Positions 43,165 through 52,481 of a stretch of 64,000 bases of DNA are shown here, in pieces. Origin of the DNA: Limnohabitans sp. (GTDB taxonomy: Bacteria; Bacteroidota; Bacteroidia; Flavobacteriales; Flavobacteriaceae); NCBI GenBank assembly GCA_030053945.1, contig JASGCW010000001.1, positions 138,148-202,147 of the forward strand, given 5' to 3'. The first letter of the stretch is position 1, and every line of letters starts with the position of its first letter. A program made the translations under genes and the position numbers. Under the pieces are notes generated by a model. It was not told the origin of the DNA. It searched no databases and saw only the letters and a program-made list of their open reading frames with translations.

Positions 43165-43869
43165 TTACATTTTCAAATAAAAATCTTTAGTCAATTCAAT
43201 ATATTCAGAAGTGTATTGATGTCGCGAAGTTTCAATAACTAATTCATCTATTAGAAGAACTTGCTCAATTCTTACAAAAGCAAGTAAACTTCTTTTTATT
43301 TCAGAGGTTGGTGTACCTTTTACACGAGTAATTTTTAATGGAAATAAGCCTCGCTCTTGACAAAGAGAAATAAATTTTTCTTCTTCTTTAAATGGGATTA
43401 TCACTGAAAAAATTCCGTTTTCAGATAAAAAAAAGTCAGCTGCCTCAATTAATTCTTCAAATGGTAAAGAATCCTCAAAACGAGCACTATCACGTTGCTC
43501 GTTGCCTGATTTGTATTCATCAGTATAAAACGGCGGATTAGAAACAATTAAATCAAATTCTTCTTCTACCTCATCAACAAATTCATCTAATCCTGCGTGA
43601 TAGCAATATAAACGATCATTCCAAGGCGAGTTTTCGAAATTTTCGGTTGCTTGTTCGTAAGCTTCATCATCAATTTCAATAGCGTCGATTTGCTCTGCTT
43701 GACTTCTTTGGGCTAACATTAATGCAATTAGACCTGTACCAGTACCAATATCTAAAATGTTATAAGGATTGTTGATTAATGGTGTCCAAGCGCCTAATAA
43801 AACGCCATCGGTGCCAACTTTCATTGCGCATCTGTCTTGATGAATATTAAATTGTTTGAATTGAAACAT
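43165..43869 (-). CDS. tRNA1(Val) A37 N6-methyltransferase TrmN6-like
   Basis: A 234-residue SAM methyltransferase. The SAM loop LDIGTGTGLIALMLAQR and the adenine-N6 motif NPPFY are typical of YfiC/TrmN6 enzymes. It probably methylates A37 of tRNA-Val. It is the last gene of the rpsP-rimM transcript, in the place where many bacteria have trmD. Confidence 0.9.
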   Translation of the reverse strand: MFQFKQFNIHQDRCAMKVGTDGVLLGAWTPLINNPYNILDIGTGTGLIALMLAQRSQAEQIDAIEIDDEAYEQATENFENSPWNDRLYCYHAGLDEFVDEVEEEFDLIVSNPPFYTDEYKSGNEQRDSARFEDSLPFEELIEAADFFLSENGIFSVIIPFKEEEKFISLCQERGLFPLKITRVKGTPTSEIKRSLLAFVRIEQVLLIDELVIETSRHQYTSEYIELTKDFYLKM

Positions 43870-43948
43870 TATTTTGATTTAGGATTGAAGATCAACGATT
43901 TTTAATTTCAGAAGTATTCAACTGAATACTGCAAACTGCGACTGCCTA

Positions 43949-44476
43949 CTATCCCAAATACAAATCAACCAATCCTACAGGAGTATTTAAGGAAATTGTT
44001 TTGGAATCACGATTTACTTCAATAATAAAATCATCAATCATTGGAATTAAAATTTCAATTCCGTCTTTCTCAATTTCAAACAAAGGCTGTGCTGCACTAT
44101 CGTTTATGGAAACTATTTTACCAATGTTCCCTAAACGCTTATCTAAAACATCAAAACCAATTACCTCGTGATAATAAAATTTATTGCCTTCAAGTTTTGG
44201 CAACATTGTTAAAGGCAAATATACTTCACGACCTAAAAGTTCATCAGCTTTTTCTTCGTTATCTACATCTTCAAATCTAACTTTTAAGAAATCACCTTTA
44301 TGAAGTTGACCGTTTTCAATAAAAAATGGAACCAAGTTTTTGTTGAATTCAACAAAAACTGATTCCAAATCTTCATACATTTCAGGTTCGTCAGTATCTA
44401 GATAGATAAGGACTTCCCCTTTGAAACTAAACTTTTTAGCGATTTTACCTAAATAAAAACAATCGTCTTTACGCAT
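43949..44476 (-). CDS. rimM: 16S rRNA processing protein RimM
   Basis: A 175-residue ribosome maturation factor. YLGKIAKKFSFKGEVLIY at the N-terminus and the PRC-barrel segment FYYHEVIGFDVLD with VLIPMIDDFIIEVN are typical. It assists 30S head maturation and binds S19. It starts 15 bp after the rpsP stop on the same strand. Confidence 0.94.
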   Translation of the reverse strand: MRKDDCFYLGKIAKKFSFKGEVLIYLDTDEPEMYEDLESVFVEFNKNLVPFFIENGQLHKGDFLKVRFEDVDNEEKADELLGREVYLPLTMLPKLEGNKFYYHEVIGFDVLDKRLGNIGKIVSINDSAAQPLFEIEKDGIEILIPMIDDFIIEVNRDSKTISLNTPVGLVDLYLG

Positions 44477-44491
44477 TATCGCCTTTTATAA

Positions 44492-45043
44492 TTAAGCTTC
44501 TGTTTGTTCGTTGTTCTCTTCAACAGCTGGAGCTTCTTCAGTAGTAGCTTCTACTTCTTCAGCAACTTCTTCTGTTACTTCAGCAGCTTTTGCAGCCTCT
44601 GCTTGAGCAGCTACACGCTTTTCATTAGCAACTTTTTCAGCTTTCAAAGCATCCGCTTTAGCATCAGCTTTAGATTTTGCTAAACCATCTTTTTTAGCAT
44701 TTACTTTTCCTGCTTTTTCATCTAACCAAGCAGTGAATTTAGCCTCAGCTTGCTCAGCAGTTAAAGCACCTTTACGTACTCCACCTTCTAAGTGATGTTT
44801 TAACAAAGCACCTTTGTAAGAAAGAATTGCTCTTGCAGTGTCAGTTGGCTGAGCACCGTTAAATAACCAAGTAACTGCTTTATCAACATTTAAGTCAATA
44901 GTTGCTGGGTTAGTATTTGGATTGTAAGTTCCGATTTTCTCTAAGAATTTACCATCTCTTTTTGCGCGAGCATCTGCCGCTACAATCCAGTAAAAAGGCT
45001 TCCCTTTTTTACCGTGTCTTTGTAATCTAATTTTTACTGACAT
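44492..45043 (-). CDS. rpsP: 30S ribosomal protein S16 with long low-complexity tail
   Basis: A 183-residue S16 starting at ATG 45043 (a TTG-type frame opens nine residues earlier). The first ~80 residues are standard: [31 protein letters not shown]. The rest is a charged Ala/Lys/Glu tail ([20 protein letters not shown] and an acidic end [16 protein letters not shown]). Such tails are common in Flavobacteriia, but their role is unknown. It heads the rpsP-rimM-trmN6 transcript. Confidence 0.95.
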   Translation of the reverse strand: MSVKIRLQRHGKKGKPFYWIVAADARAKRDGKFLEKIGTYNPNTNPATIDLNVDKAVTWLFNGAQPTDTARAILSYKGALLKHHLEGGVRKGALTAEQAEAKFTAWLDEKAGKVNAKKDGLAKSKADAKADALKAEKVANEKRVAAQAEAAKAAEVTEEVAEEVEATTEEAPAVEENNEQTEA

Positions 45044-45136
45044 AATCTTATTGATTAATTTGAGGTACACGACCTCTGTTAATTAAGGGTGCAAATATAG
45101 TCATTTTTTTGAAACAAAATACCAAACTATATTTTT

Positions 45137-46069
45137 TCAACTGAGTGTTTCAAAATAATTTAGAGAAAATTCTTTATCCCTAGATATTTGAGCTTTTAAC
45201 TCTTCTATGGAATCAAATTTTTTCTCCTCTCTAACAAACTCTAAAATATTAATTTTAAACTCTTTACCATAAACATCTTGATCAAAATCAAAAAAATGCA
45301 CCTCTACAGATAAATTTTGACCATCTACTGTTGGTCTGACACCTATGTTCATCATACCCTTATAAACCTCTCCCCCATTCTCTCCTGTGACTACATACAC
45401 TCCATATTTTGGCACTATTTTTTGGATTGAATCAATTTGAATATTTGCTGTAGGAAATCCTATTGTTCTTCCTAATTGCTTTCCTTTTACCACGACTCCA
45501 GAAAAAAAATAATGATACCCTAAATAATCATTAGCAATCCCGATGCGCCCTTCTAAAATAGCATTTCTAATTCGGGTTGAACTAATCTTAATTTCATCTA
45601 TTTCTTTTGCAGAAATTTGTTCAACTTCAAAACCAAATTCTTCACCATACAAGATTAAATCTTCAATACCACATTGCCGATTTTTACCAAACCTATGATC
45701 GTAACCTATTATAACTTTTTTCGTGTTTAGTTTTTCAACTAATACTTGTTGAACAAAATCTCTACCTGGCAATTCTGCAAATTGTTTGTCGAATTTTTGG
45801 ATGACAAGATTATCAATTCCTTCTTCTTCCAACAATTTAATTTTCTCACAATTAGTTGTCAACAATTGTACCTCAGACTCTTTTTCAAGTATAATTCGTG
45901 GATGCACATCAAAAGTGAGCAATAAACTTTCCAACTCACACTCTCTTGCCTCATTAATAAGTTTACTTAAGACCTTCTGATGCCCCTTATGAACACCATC
46001 AAAAGTACCAATTGTTATAATTGTCTTTTTATCACTCTTAAATTCCTGTATAGATTGAAAAATTTTCAA
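45137..46069 (-). CDS. ribF: Bifunctional riboflavin kinase / FAD synthetase RibF
   Basis: RibF, about 310 residues. FAD synthetase motifs: TIGTFDGVHKGHQKVL, STRIRNAILEGRI; kinase motif RTIGFPTANI. It makes FMN and FAD. There is no ATG near the 5' end. TTG at 46069 gives MKIFQSIQEF, the N-terminus expected for the family; TTG at 46090 gives seven more residues. No FMN riboswitch is seen. Confidence 0.9.
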   Translation of the reverse strand: MKIFQSIQEFKSDKKTIITIGTFDGVHKGHQKVLSKLINEARECELESLLLTFDVHPRIILEKESEVQLLTTNCEKIKLLEEEGIDNLVIQKFDKQFAELPGRDFVQQVLVEKLNTKKVIIGYDHRFGKNRQCGIEDLILYGEEFGFEVEQISAKEIDEIKISSTRIRNAILEGRIGIANDYLGYHYFFSGVVVKGKQLGRTIGFPTANIQIDSIQKIVPKYGVYVVTGENGGEVYKGMMNIGVRPTVDGQNLSVEVHFFDFDQDVYGKEFKINILEFVREEKKFDSIEELKAQISRDKEFSLNYFETLS

Positions 46070-46268
46070 AATCAAATTATTTGAGGGCAAATTTATAACA
46101 TAAATCCAAATCTCGATATAATTCTAGGATTTATCCAAAAAACCATTTATTTTCAATTCACACAAAAAAACAGTTTACATTTATTTTGTTAAAAACAAAT
46201 AAAAAACTAAAAAAAACCTATTTAAAAATTTTTTAATTAAAATTTTATCATATTTTATATAATTATAA

Positions 46269-46276
46269 TACATTTG
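46269..46276 (+). promoter_or_regulatory. Promoter -7 element of the metalloprotease gene
   Basis: TACATTTG, 25 bp before the ATG at 46302. No exact -33 TTG seen. Confidence 0.55.
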
Positions 46277-46301
46277 TACTTCAACTAAATTATTCCTAAT
46301 T

Positions 46302-48644
46302 ATGAAAAAACGAATACTAATCGCATGTTTTTCAGGTTTGGCATTTTTTTCTAATGCTCAAACTGGAAAATACTGGTCTTCAAGTGAAGCCAGCAAAGGC
46401 AAAGTAGCAACAGACAAAGCAGTATCCAGAGCTTCTTACCCAAAAGAATACAAACTTTTCAACCTTGACATCAATCCATTGCGTCAAGAACTATTTTCTA
46501 TTGTTGGAACAACAGCAAGAAAAAACTCTACCATCATTTCTTTACCAAATGCTGATGGTCAAATTGAAGATTTTGAAGTTTTTGAAGCTTCAAATTTTGA
46601 ACCTGAATTACAAGCTCGTTTTCCTGAAATTAGGGCATACTCTGGAAAAGGAATTACAGATAAATACGCTACTTTAAAAATAGCTATTGCACCTAATGGT
46701 ATTAGCACAACAGTATTCAGAGTTGACGAAAAGCCTGCTGAATTTATTGAAGCATACTCTCAAGACCATACTATCTATTCAGTTTATAAATCACAACGTG
46801 ATAAAAGCAAATCTGGATGGACTTGCTCAACTGTTGACGAATCTTTAACTGAAAATCTAAACAACACCGCAAAAAGCATCAACAAATCTAGCACGGGCGA
46901 ACTTAAAACTTTGCGCTTAGCACAATCTGTAACTGCTGAATATTCCGCATATTACGGCTGGACAACCACAACAGGAAACATAGGATTAGTTGTAACAGCT
47001 GTAAACAACACCCTTACACGTTGCAATGGCGTATATGAAAAAGATTTAGGATTACACCTTAACTTGATTGCAAACACAACAAATGTATTTTTCAACAATC
47101 CTGCAACTGATGGATATACAGACGGAGCAGACACTGGCTATAATGCTGCCTTACAAACAAACTTAACCAACATTATTGGTGCTGCTAATTATGATATTGG
47201 ACACCTGTTTTCTGCTGTTGGGGGAGCAACAGGTAACGGTAACGCTGGTTGCATAGGGTGTGTTTGTGGAGTAATTGACACTACTGTGGCGCCTTGGACA
47301 AGTACAGGTCAAGGAAAAGGAAGTGGTTTCACTACTAGAGGAGTCCCACAAGGAGATGATTTTGATATAGACTTCGTAGTACACGAAGTTGGTCATCAAT
47401 TAGGAGGTCGCCACACCTTTACTTTCGCAAATCACGGAGGTGGTTATGAGGTTGGGTCTGGTATTACAATTATGGGATATGCTGGAATTACATCAGTAGA
47501 TTTAGTACCTCACTCTATTGACACATATCATGCGGGTACAATTGATGAAATACAAACCAATATGAACACAAAAGCCTGTGCTATAAACACTGTAATCAGC
47601 GCTAACAATGCTACTCCAGCTGTAACTGTAACTGGAGCATCAATTACAATTCCAATAAGTACACCGTTTGCTCTAGATTGCTCTGGATCTGACGCCAACG
47701 CAGGAGACGCTTTAACTTATCAATGGGAACAATTTGACAAACCTTCAACATACTCAAATGCATTTAGTAATGCTACAGCAACGAAAGCAAGTGGACCAAA
47801 CTTCCTTTCATGGGCACCAACCGCTTCTACTTTAAGATATTTTCCTAAAATGACATCAGTTATGGCAAACTCGCTTTCTACTGCACAAGTAGGTGGAGAT
47901 GCTGGGATGAATTCTGAATTTTTATTATCTGTGGCAAGAACAATGAATTTTAGAGTTACAGTAAGAGACAATTCCCCATACAGTTCAAATCCTCCTATCA
48001 AAGTAGGACAAACAAACTTTACCAATATGACTGTTACCACTAACACAACTGGTGGTGCTTTTAGCGTTTCTTCACAAGGAACTACAGGTATCTCTTATAC
48101 AGGTGGACTTCCACAAACTGTAACATGGGTTAGAGGCTCAACAAACGTAGCTCCATTTAGCGTAGCAAATGTTGATATCTTAATTACTTATGATAGTGGT
48201 TTAACTTGGACTACATTATTAGCAGGAACTCCTAATGACGGTACAGAATCAGTAACAATGCCTAATCCAGCTACAACACAATCAAATTGTCGTATTATGG
48301 TTAGATCTGCAGTGACTGCAACTCAAAAGTCATTTTTCTTTGATGTAAACAATAATGCATTCACAATTACACCTAACTTATCAAATGAAAACTTTGAATT
48401 ACAAGGTTTTGAAATGTTTCCTAACCCTTCAAACGGAAACTTTACAATAAAGTTCTTACCTCAACATAAAGACGTAACTATTAAAGTTTACGATATAAGA
48501 GGAAGACAAATTTATGATAGAGCTTTCAATTCTGAAGCAGTATTCAATCAAACTATATCTTTAAATGATGCTCAAACTGGAGTTTATTTAGTATCTATCT
48601 TTGATGGAACTAATAAAGTAGTTAAACGTATAATTGTAGAATAA
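46302..48644 (+). CDS. T9SS-secreted reprolysin-like zinc metalloprotease
   Basis: A 780-residue secreted protease. Signal peptide (1-19, SNAQ), an N-terminal propeptide (about 25-185) ending in GWTCST with Cys175, a possible cysteine-switch residue, then a metzincin domain. The zinc site HEVGHQLGGRH gives His361, Glu362, His365 and His371, and IMGYAG is the Met-turn. Beta-sandwich domains and a type A T9SS sorting domain (700-780: MFPNPSNGNF; VYDIRGRQI) follow. It should digest proteins outside the cell. A stand-alone propeptide homologue lies next door at 48751-49308. Confidence 0.92.
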   Translation: MKKRILIACFSGLAFFSNAQTGKYWSSSEASKGKVATDKAVSRASYPKEYKLFNLDINPLRQELFSIVGTTARKNSTIISLPNADGQIEDFEVFEASNFEPELQARFPEIRAYSGKGITDKYATLKIAIAPNGISTTVFRVDEKPAEFIEAYSQDHTIYSVYKSQRDKSKSGWTCSTVDESLTENLNNTAKSINKSSTGELKTLRLAQSVTAEYSAYYGWTTTTGNIGLVVTAVNNTLTRCNGVYEKDLGLHLNLIANTTNVFFNNPATDGYTDGADTGYNAALQTNLTNIIGAANYDIGHLFSAVGGATGNGNAGCIGCVCGVIDTTVAPWTSTGQGKGSGFTTRGVPQGDDFDIDFVVHEVGHQLGGRHTFTFANHGGGYEVGSGITIMGYAGITSVDLVPHSIDTYHAGTIDEIQTNMNTKACAINTVISANNATPAVTVTGASITIPISTPFALDCSGSDANAGDALTYQWEQFDKPSTYSNAFSNATATKASGPNFLSWAPTASTLRYFPKMTSVMANSLSTAQVGGDAGMNSEFLLSVARTMNFRVTVRDNSPYSSNPPIKVGQTNFTNMTVTTNTTGGAFSVSSQGTTGISYTGGLPQTVTWVRGSTNVAPFSVANVDILITYDSGLTWTTLLAGTPNDGTESVTMPNPATTQSNCRIMVRSAVTATQKSFFFDVNNNAFTITPNLSNENFELQGFEMFPNPSNGNFTIKFLPQHKDVTIKVYDIRGRQIYDRAFNSEAVFNQTISLNDAQTGVYLVSIFDGTNKVVKRIIVE

Positions 48645-48664
48645 TTTTTTATTCATAAAAAATC

Positions 48665-48697
48665 TAAAGGCACTCTCTCAAAAGAGGTGCCTTTTTT
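48665..48697 (+). terminator. Terminator of the metalloprotease gene
   Basis: AAAGGCACTCTCT and AGAGGTGCCTTTT form an imperfect stem followed by T-rich sequence. The next gene therefore has its own transcript or relies on read-through. Confidence 0.85.
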
Positions 48698-48750
48698 ATT
48701 TTGGAATAATTTTTGCAATAGAAAGAATAATAAACAAAAAAACAAGCTAT

Positions 48751-49308
48751 ATGAAAATCGCAAAAAATCTATTTATATCACTTTTTTTTCTCTCATTTAT
48801 CACTTGTAAATCACAAGAAAAAACAAATTATTGGACAGCAGCCGATTCAAAAAAAGGAAAAATCACCTTACATCAAAACAGTAAAAGAGTAAATTTTCCT
48901 AAAGAATTCAAGCTATTCAAGTTAGACTTAAACACTTTAAAAAACAAGCTATTTACTATAGTTGACAATAAGAATTCAACTGAAATAATTATACCAAACA
49001 CAAAAGGGGAATTTGAAAAATTTGAAATTACCGAAACTTCAAGCTTTAGTCCTGAACTTCAGGCAAAATTTCCTAACATTCGTTCTTTTGGAGGAAAAGG
49101 AGTTTCAGATAAGTTTGCCACAATAAAACTAAGTTACTCTCCTAATGGAGTCCAAGCATCTATTTTTAGAGCGGATAAAGAATCTGAATTTATAGACATC
49201 TATTCTAAAGACGGAACAATTTATGCTGTTACTAATAAATCCAACAAAGACCCTAATTGGAAATGTGACACCCCTGCTCCAACTGATAAAGTTAATAATA
49301 GAAGATAA
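48751..49308 (+). CDS. Lipoprotein homologous to the metalloprotease propeptide (no catalytic domain)
   Basis: A 185-residue protein with signal peptide and putative lipobox ITC (Cys19). It aligns along its whole length with residues 22-185 of the protease at 46302-48644: FPKEFKLFKLDL versus YPKEYKLFNLDI, SPELQAKFPNIRSFGGKG versus EPELQARFPEIRAYSGKG, and NWKC (Cys172) versus GWTC (Cys175). It then stops at NNRR with no frameshifted remnant in the 3' DNA. Its best reading is a stand-alone propeptide that could inhibit or chaperone the protease at the membrane; that role is inference. Alternatives are a truncated duplicate. Confidence 0.82.
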   Translation: MKIAKNLFISLFFLSFITCKSQEKTNYWTAADSKKGKITLHQNSKRVNFPKEFKLFKLDLNTLKNKLFTIVDNKNSTEIIIPNTKGEFEKFEITETSSFSPELQAKFPNIRSFGGKGVSDKFATIKLSYSPNGVQASIFRADKESEFIDIYSKDGTIYAVTNKSNKDPNWKCDTPAPTDKVNNRR

Positions 49309-49329
49309 ACACCTCTTAATATATTAAAA

Positions 49330-49362
49330 AAATGGGCTGATTCTTTTCGAATCAGCCCATTT
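49330..49362. terminator. Bidirectional terminator
   Basis: AAATGGGCTGATTC, loop TTTTC, GAATCAGCCCATTT. It serves the propeptide lipoprotein and the convergent lepA. Confidence 0.92.
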
Positions 49363-49391
49363 AAATTAATTATTTTAAAATCAGCCTTCAT

Positions 49392-51188
49392 TTAATCATT
49401 AAGCTTTAGAACCGCCATAAATGCCGATTGTGGAATTTCTACATTTCCTACTTGACGCATACGCTTTTTACCAGCCTTTTGTTTTTCAAGTAATTTACGC
49501 TTACGTGAAATATCTCCACCATAACATTTTGCGGTAACGTCTTTTCGTAAAGCTTTTATAGTTTCACGTGCTATAATTTTTGCTCCTATCGCTGCTTGAA
49601 TTGGAATATCAAACTGCTGTCTCGGAATTAATTCTCTCAATTTCTCGCACATTTTTTTTCCAATATGATAAGCATTATCTTCGTGTATTAAGGCAGATAA
49701 AGCATCAACATTCTGTGCATTTAACAAAACATCTAAACGAACTAATTTAGACGTACGCATTCCTATTGGATGATAATCAAACGATGCATAACCTTTAGAA
49801 ACTGTTTTTAATCGGTCATAAAAATCAAATACAATTTCAGCTAACGGCATATCGAAGTTTAATTCTACACGTTCAGTTGTTAAATAAGTTTGATTTGTTA
49901 TTTGTCCACGTTTTTCGATACACAAACTCATTACATTTCCAACAAAATCAGCTTTAGTAATAATAGTAGCTTTAATATAGGGCTCTTCTACTCTATCTAG
50001 TTTTGAAGGTTCTGGTAAATCAGATGGATTATTTACCACAAAAGGAGTTTCTGGGTCTTTTTTTGTATAAGCAAAATACGAAACGTTAGGCACAGTTGTT
50101 ATTACTGTCATATTAAACTCACGCTCTAAACGCTCTTGGATAATCTCCATATGCAACATTCCTAAGAAACCACAACGAAAACCAAAACCTAATGCCGCAG
50201 AACTTTCGGCAGTAAAGACTAAAGACGCATCATTTAGCTGCAATTTTTCCATAGAAGCACGAAGTTCTTCATAGTCTTCAGTATCTACAGGGTAAATTCC
50301 AGCAAACACCATTGGTTTTACATCCTCGAAACCAGTAATCATATTGGTAGTTGGTGTTTTAGCATCAGTAATAGTATCACCTACTTTTACTTCTTTCGCT
50401 TCTTTTATACCCGAAATCAAATAACCAACATCACCAGCGGAAATAACATTTTTAGGCACCTGATTTAGTTTTAAAGTTCCTATTTCGTCGGCAAAATATT
50501 CATTGCCTGTTGCCATAAATTTAATTTTCTGACCTTTTTTGATTTCTCCATTTTTTACACGAAAAATAACTTCAATTCCTCTAAATGGATTATAAACAGA
50601 ATCAAAAATTAAAGCTTGTAAAGGTTCTTCTGGATTACCTTCAGGGGCAGGAATACGTTCTACAATAGCTTCTAGAATTTTATCAACTCCAAAACCAGTT
50701 TTACCTGATGCATGAATAATATCCTCTAACTTACATCCTAATAAATCAACAATATCATCACTTACCTCTTCTGGATTAGCACTAGGTAAATCAACTTTAT
50801 TTAGAACAGGAATAATTTCCAAGTCATTTTCTAACGCTAAATATAAATTAGAAATAGTTTGCGCTTGTATACTCTGTGCTGCATCTACAATAAGCAAAGC
50901 ACCTTCACAAGCAGCAATTGAACGAGAAACTTCATACGAAAAGTCTACGTGTCCAGGTGTGTCTATAAGATTTAAAATGTATTGCTCTCCTTTATAATTG
51001 TATTCCATCTGGATTGCGTGACTCTTGATAGTAATACCTCGTTCACGTTCTAAATCCATATTATCCAATAACTGAGCCTGTGCTTCACGAGCAGTTACTG
51101 TCTGAGTTGCGTCTAGTAATCGATCTGCCAAGGTGCTTTTACCATGGTCGATATGTGCAATAATGCAAAAGTTTCTTATTTTCTTCAT
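49392..51188 (-). CDS. lepA: Elongation factor 4 (LepA)
   Basis: Full-length LepA, 598 residues. G1 [16 protein letters not shown]2/G3 RGITIKSH and [15 protein letters not shown]4 NKVDLPSA. The unique C-terminal domain includes [16 protein letters not shown]. It back-translocates or surveys stalled ribosomes. It is monocistronic. Confidence 0.97.
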   Translation of the reverse strand: MKKIRNFCIIAHIDHGKSTLADRLLDATQTVTAREAQAQLLDNMDLERERGITIKSHAIQMEYNYKGEQYILNLIDTPGHVDFSYEVSRSIAACEGALLIVDAAQSIQAQTISNLYLALENDLEIIPVLNKVDLPSANPEEVSDDIVDLLGCKLEDIIHASGKTGFGVDKILEAIVERIPAPEGNPEEPLQALIFDSVYNPFRGIEVIFRVKNGEIKKGQKIKFMATGNEYFADEIGTLKLNQVPKNVISAGDVGYLISGIKEAKEVKVGDTITDAKTPTTNMITGFEDVKPMVFAGIYPVDTEDYEELRASMEKLQLNDASLVFTAESSAALGFGFRCGFLGMLHMEIIQERLEREFNMTVITTVPNVSYFAYTKKDPETPFVVNNPSDLPEPSKLDRVEEPYIKATIITKADFVGNVMSLCIEKRGQITNQTYLTTERVELNFDMPLAEIVFDFYDRLKTVSKGYASFDYHPIGMRTSKLVRLDVLLNAQNVDALSALIHEDNAYHIGKKMCEKLRELIPRQQFDIPIQAAIGAKIIARETIKALRKDVTAKCYGGDISRKRKLLEKQKAGKKRMRQVGNVEIPQSAFMAVLKLND

Positions 51189-51367
51189 CTTCGTATCTCC
51201 TTATAGAGTTAAGTCAAACTCAACCTTGAAGGCAAAGATAGTCTAAAAGTTTGGCAATTAAAATCATTCGTTCCAAAATATAGTAATAAACAATATCAAT
51301 AAACTTACTCAAGCTAAATTCAATTCTTTTCAGAAGCTTTTGGATTGTTTGGTAAAATTTGTTGTTT

Positions 51368-51745
51368 TCAATTGTTTTTTTCGCTCATCATTTTTTTACA
51401 ACTTGCAAGTTTAGCTGTGATTATTGCTAGGTTGGATTTTTTGCTATCAGCTATTATATAAAAGAAAAACTCATTGTCTTTTGTTAAGTCTAAAAGGTGA
51501 AATTGGGTATCCATTATGACAATTATTGAGTTAATTTGGCCTGGAATGCCTGCTACGGTCTTAGAATTTAACTTTGCTTTTACAAAATCAACATTATATT
51601 TTGAGATGAGTTCCATATCTAAAGAAGGTTCTACAGATTTAGAAAAAATACATTTTCCTGTTTTTATTTCAGAAACTGAAAATCCTATAAACCCAGGTAT
51701 TTCAATTTCTAATGTTTGGCTAAAAGTTTTAATTTTTTCTAGCAT
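51368..51745 (-). CDS. Roadblock/LC7-like domain protein (paralog of 52009-52401)
   Basis: A 125-residue protein with the alpha-beta profile of roadblock/LC7 proteins: amphipathic N-terminal helix, FIGFSVSEIKTGK strand pair, then NSIIVIMDTQFHLLDL and EFFFYIIADSKKSNLAIITAKL. It shares this layout with its neighbour, so the two are paralogs and could form heterodimers. No Ras-like GTPase or MglA gene is nearby. The recognition is by pattern and moderate. Confidence 0.6.
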   Translation of the reverse strand: MLEKIKTFSQTLEIEIPGFIGFSVSEIKTGKCIFSKSVEPSLDMELISKYNVDFVKAKLNSKTVAGIPGQINSIIVIMDTQFHLLDLTKDNEFFFYIIADSKKSNLAIITAKLASCKKMMSEKNN

Positions 51746-52008
51746 ATTTAGGTAATTATTTTTTTGATTTAGATGATTAGAAGTGGTCTTTTTATTTTTT
51801 TTTCATAGCTTCCCATTTTACAATAGACTTTAGATTAAACTATTATCATTATTTTTTTAAACAGAATACAAAATCTTAAATAAGAGTAGAAGCTATCAAA
51901 AGAAAATAGCACAAAAGCAAGTACCACTAATTACAAAAATGCTCTCATAATTAGTGGTAAACAGAATGAAATATTACTTTTAAAGTAAATTTATATCATC
52001 AATTTTTT

Positions 52009-52401
52009 TTAGAAAGTTGCTACTATTTCTTTCAATCTTGGCATTGCTTTTTTAATAACCATTTTTATCATTGCTAAGTTTGATGTAGTACCATCAACTG
52101 CAAAATACAAGATAAAATTTGGTGTAATAAAATCAATAAGATGAATTTGTGTGGTAAGGGTAATCACAAAATCAACAAGAGTTTGATTTTTTAAATTTAA
52201 AGCATCCATAGCTTTTTGTTTTTGCTTTACCACCTCTGCATTATAAGCAGCGGCTACATCAAGGTCAAAACCTTTTTGTAAAGAAACAGAAGATAATGCC
52301 ATCCCTGATTGCACATCAACTACAGAGATACCTGCAGATCCGCTAATTTCTTTTGTAATTTGTTCTAATACGTCGTGTAATTGCTTTTCAATTGATTCCA
52401 T
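52009..52401 (-). CDS. Roadblock/LC7-like domain protein
   Basis: A 130-residue protein: helix IEKQLHDVLEQITKEISGSAG, strands ISVVDVQSGMALSS, central VDFVITLTTQIHLIDFI and YFAVDGTTSNLAMIKMVIKKA. It resembles the roadblock/LC7 (MglB-like) regulators of small GTPases. The MFS transporter gene lies 80 bp downstream on the same strand in the order paralog 2 last. Its function in this strain is unknown. Confidence 0.65.
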   Translation of the reverse strand: MESIEKQLHDVLEQITKEISGSAGISVVDVQSGMALSSVSLQKGFDLDVAAAYNAEVVKQKQKAMDALNLKNQTLVDFVITLTTQIHLIDFITPNFILYFAVDGTTSNLAMIKMVIKKAMPRLKEIVATF

Positions 52402-52481
52402 ACTTTAATTTTTAAGATTTGTTATTTAATTATTATACTATTTAATTTTCCCATATCACTCATAATCAGATAAATATTATA

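Noticed and set aside
46091..46301. FMN riboswitch before ribF
   Set aside because: No RFN-element core sequences are seen upstream of ribF; the region is simple AT-rich DNA.
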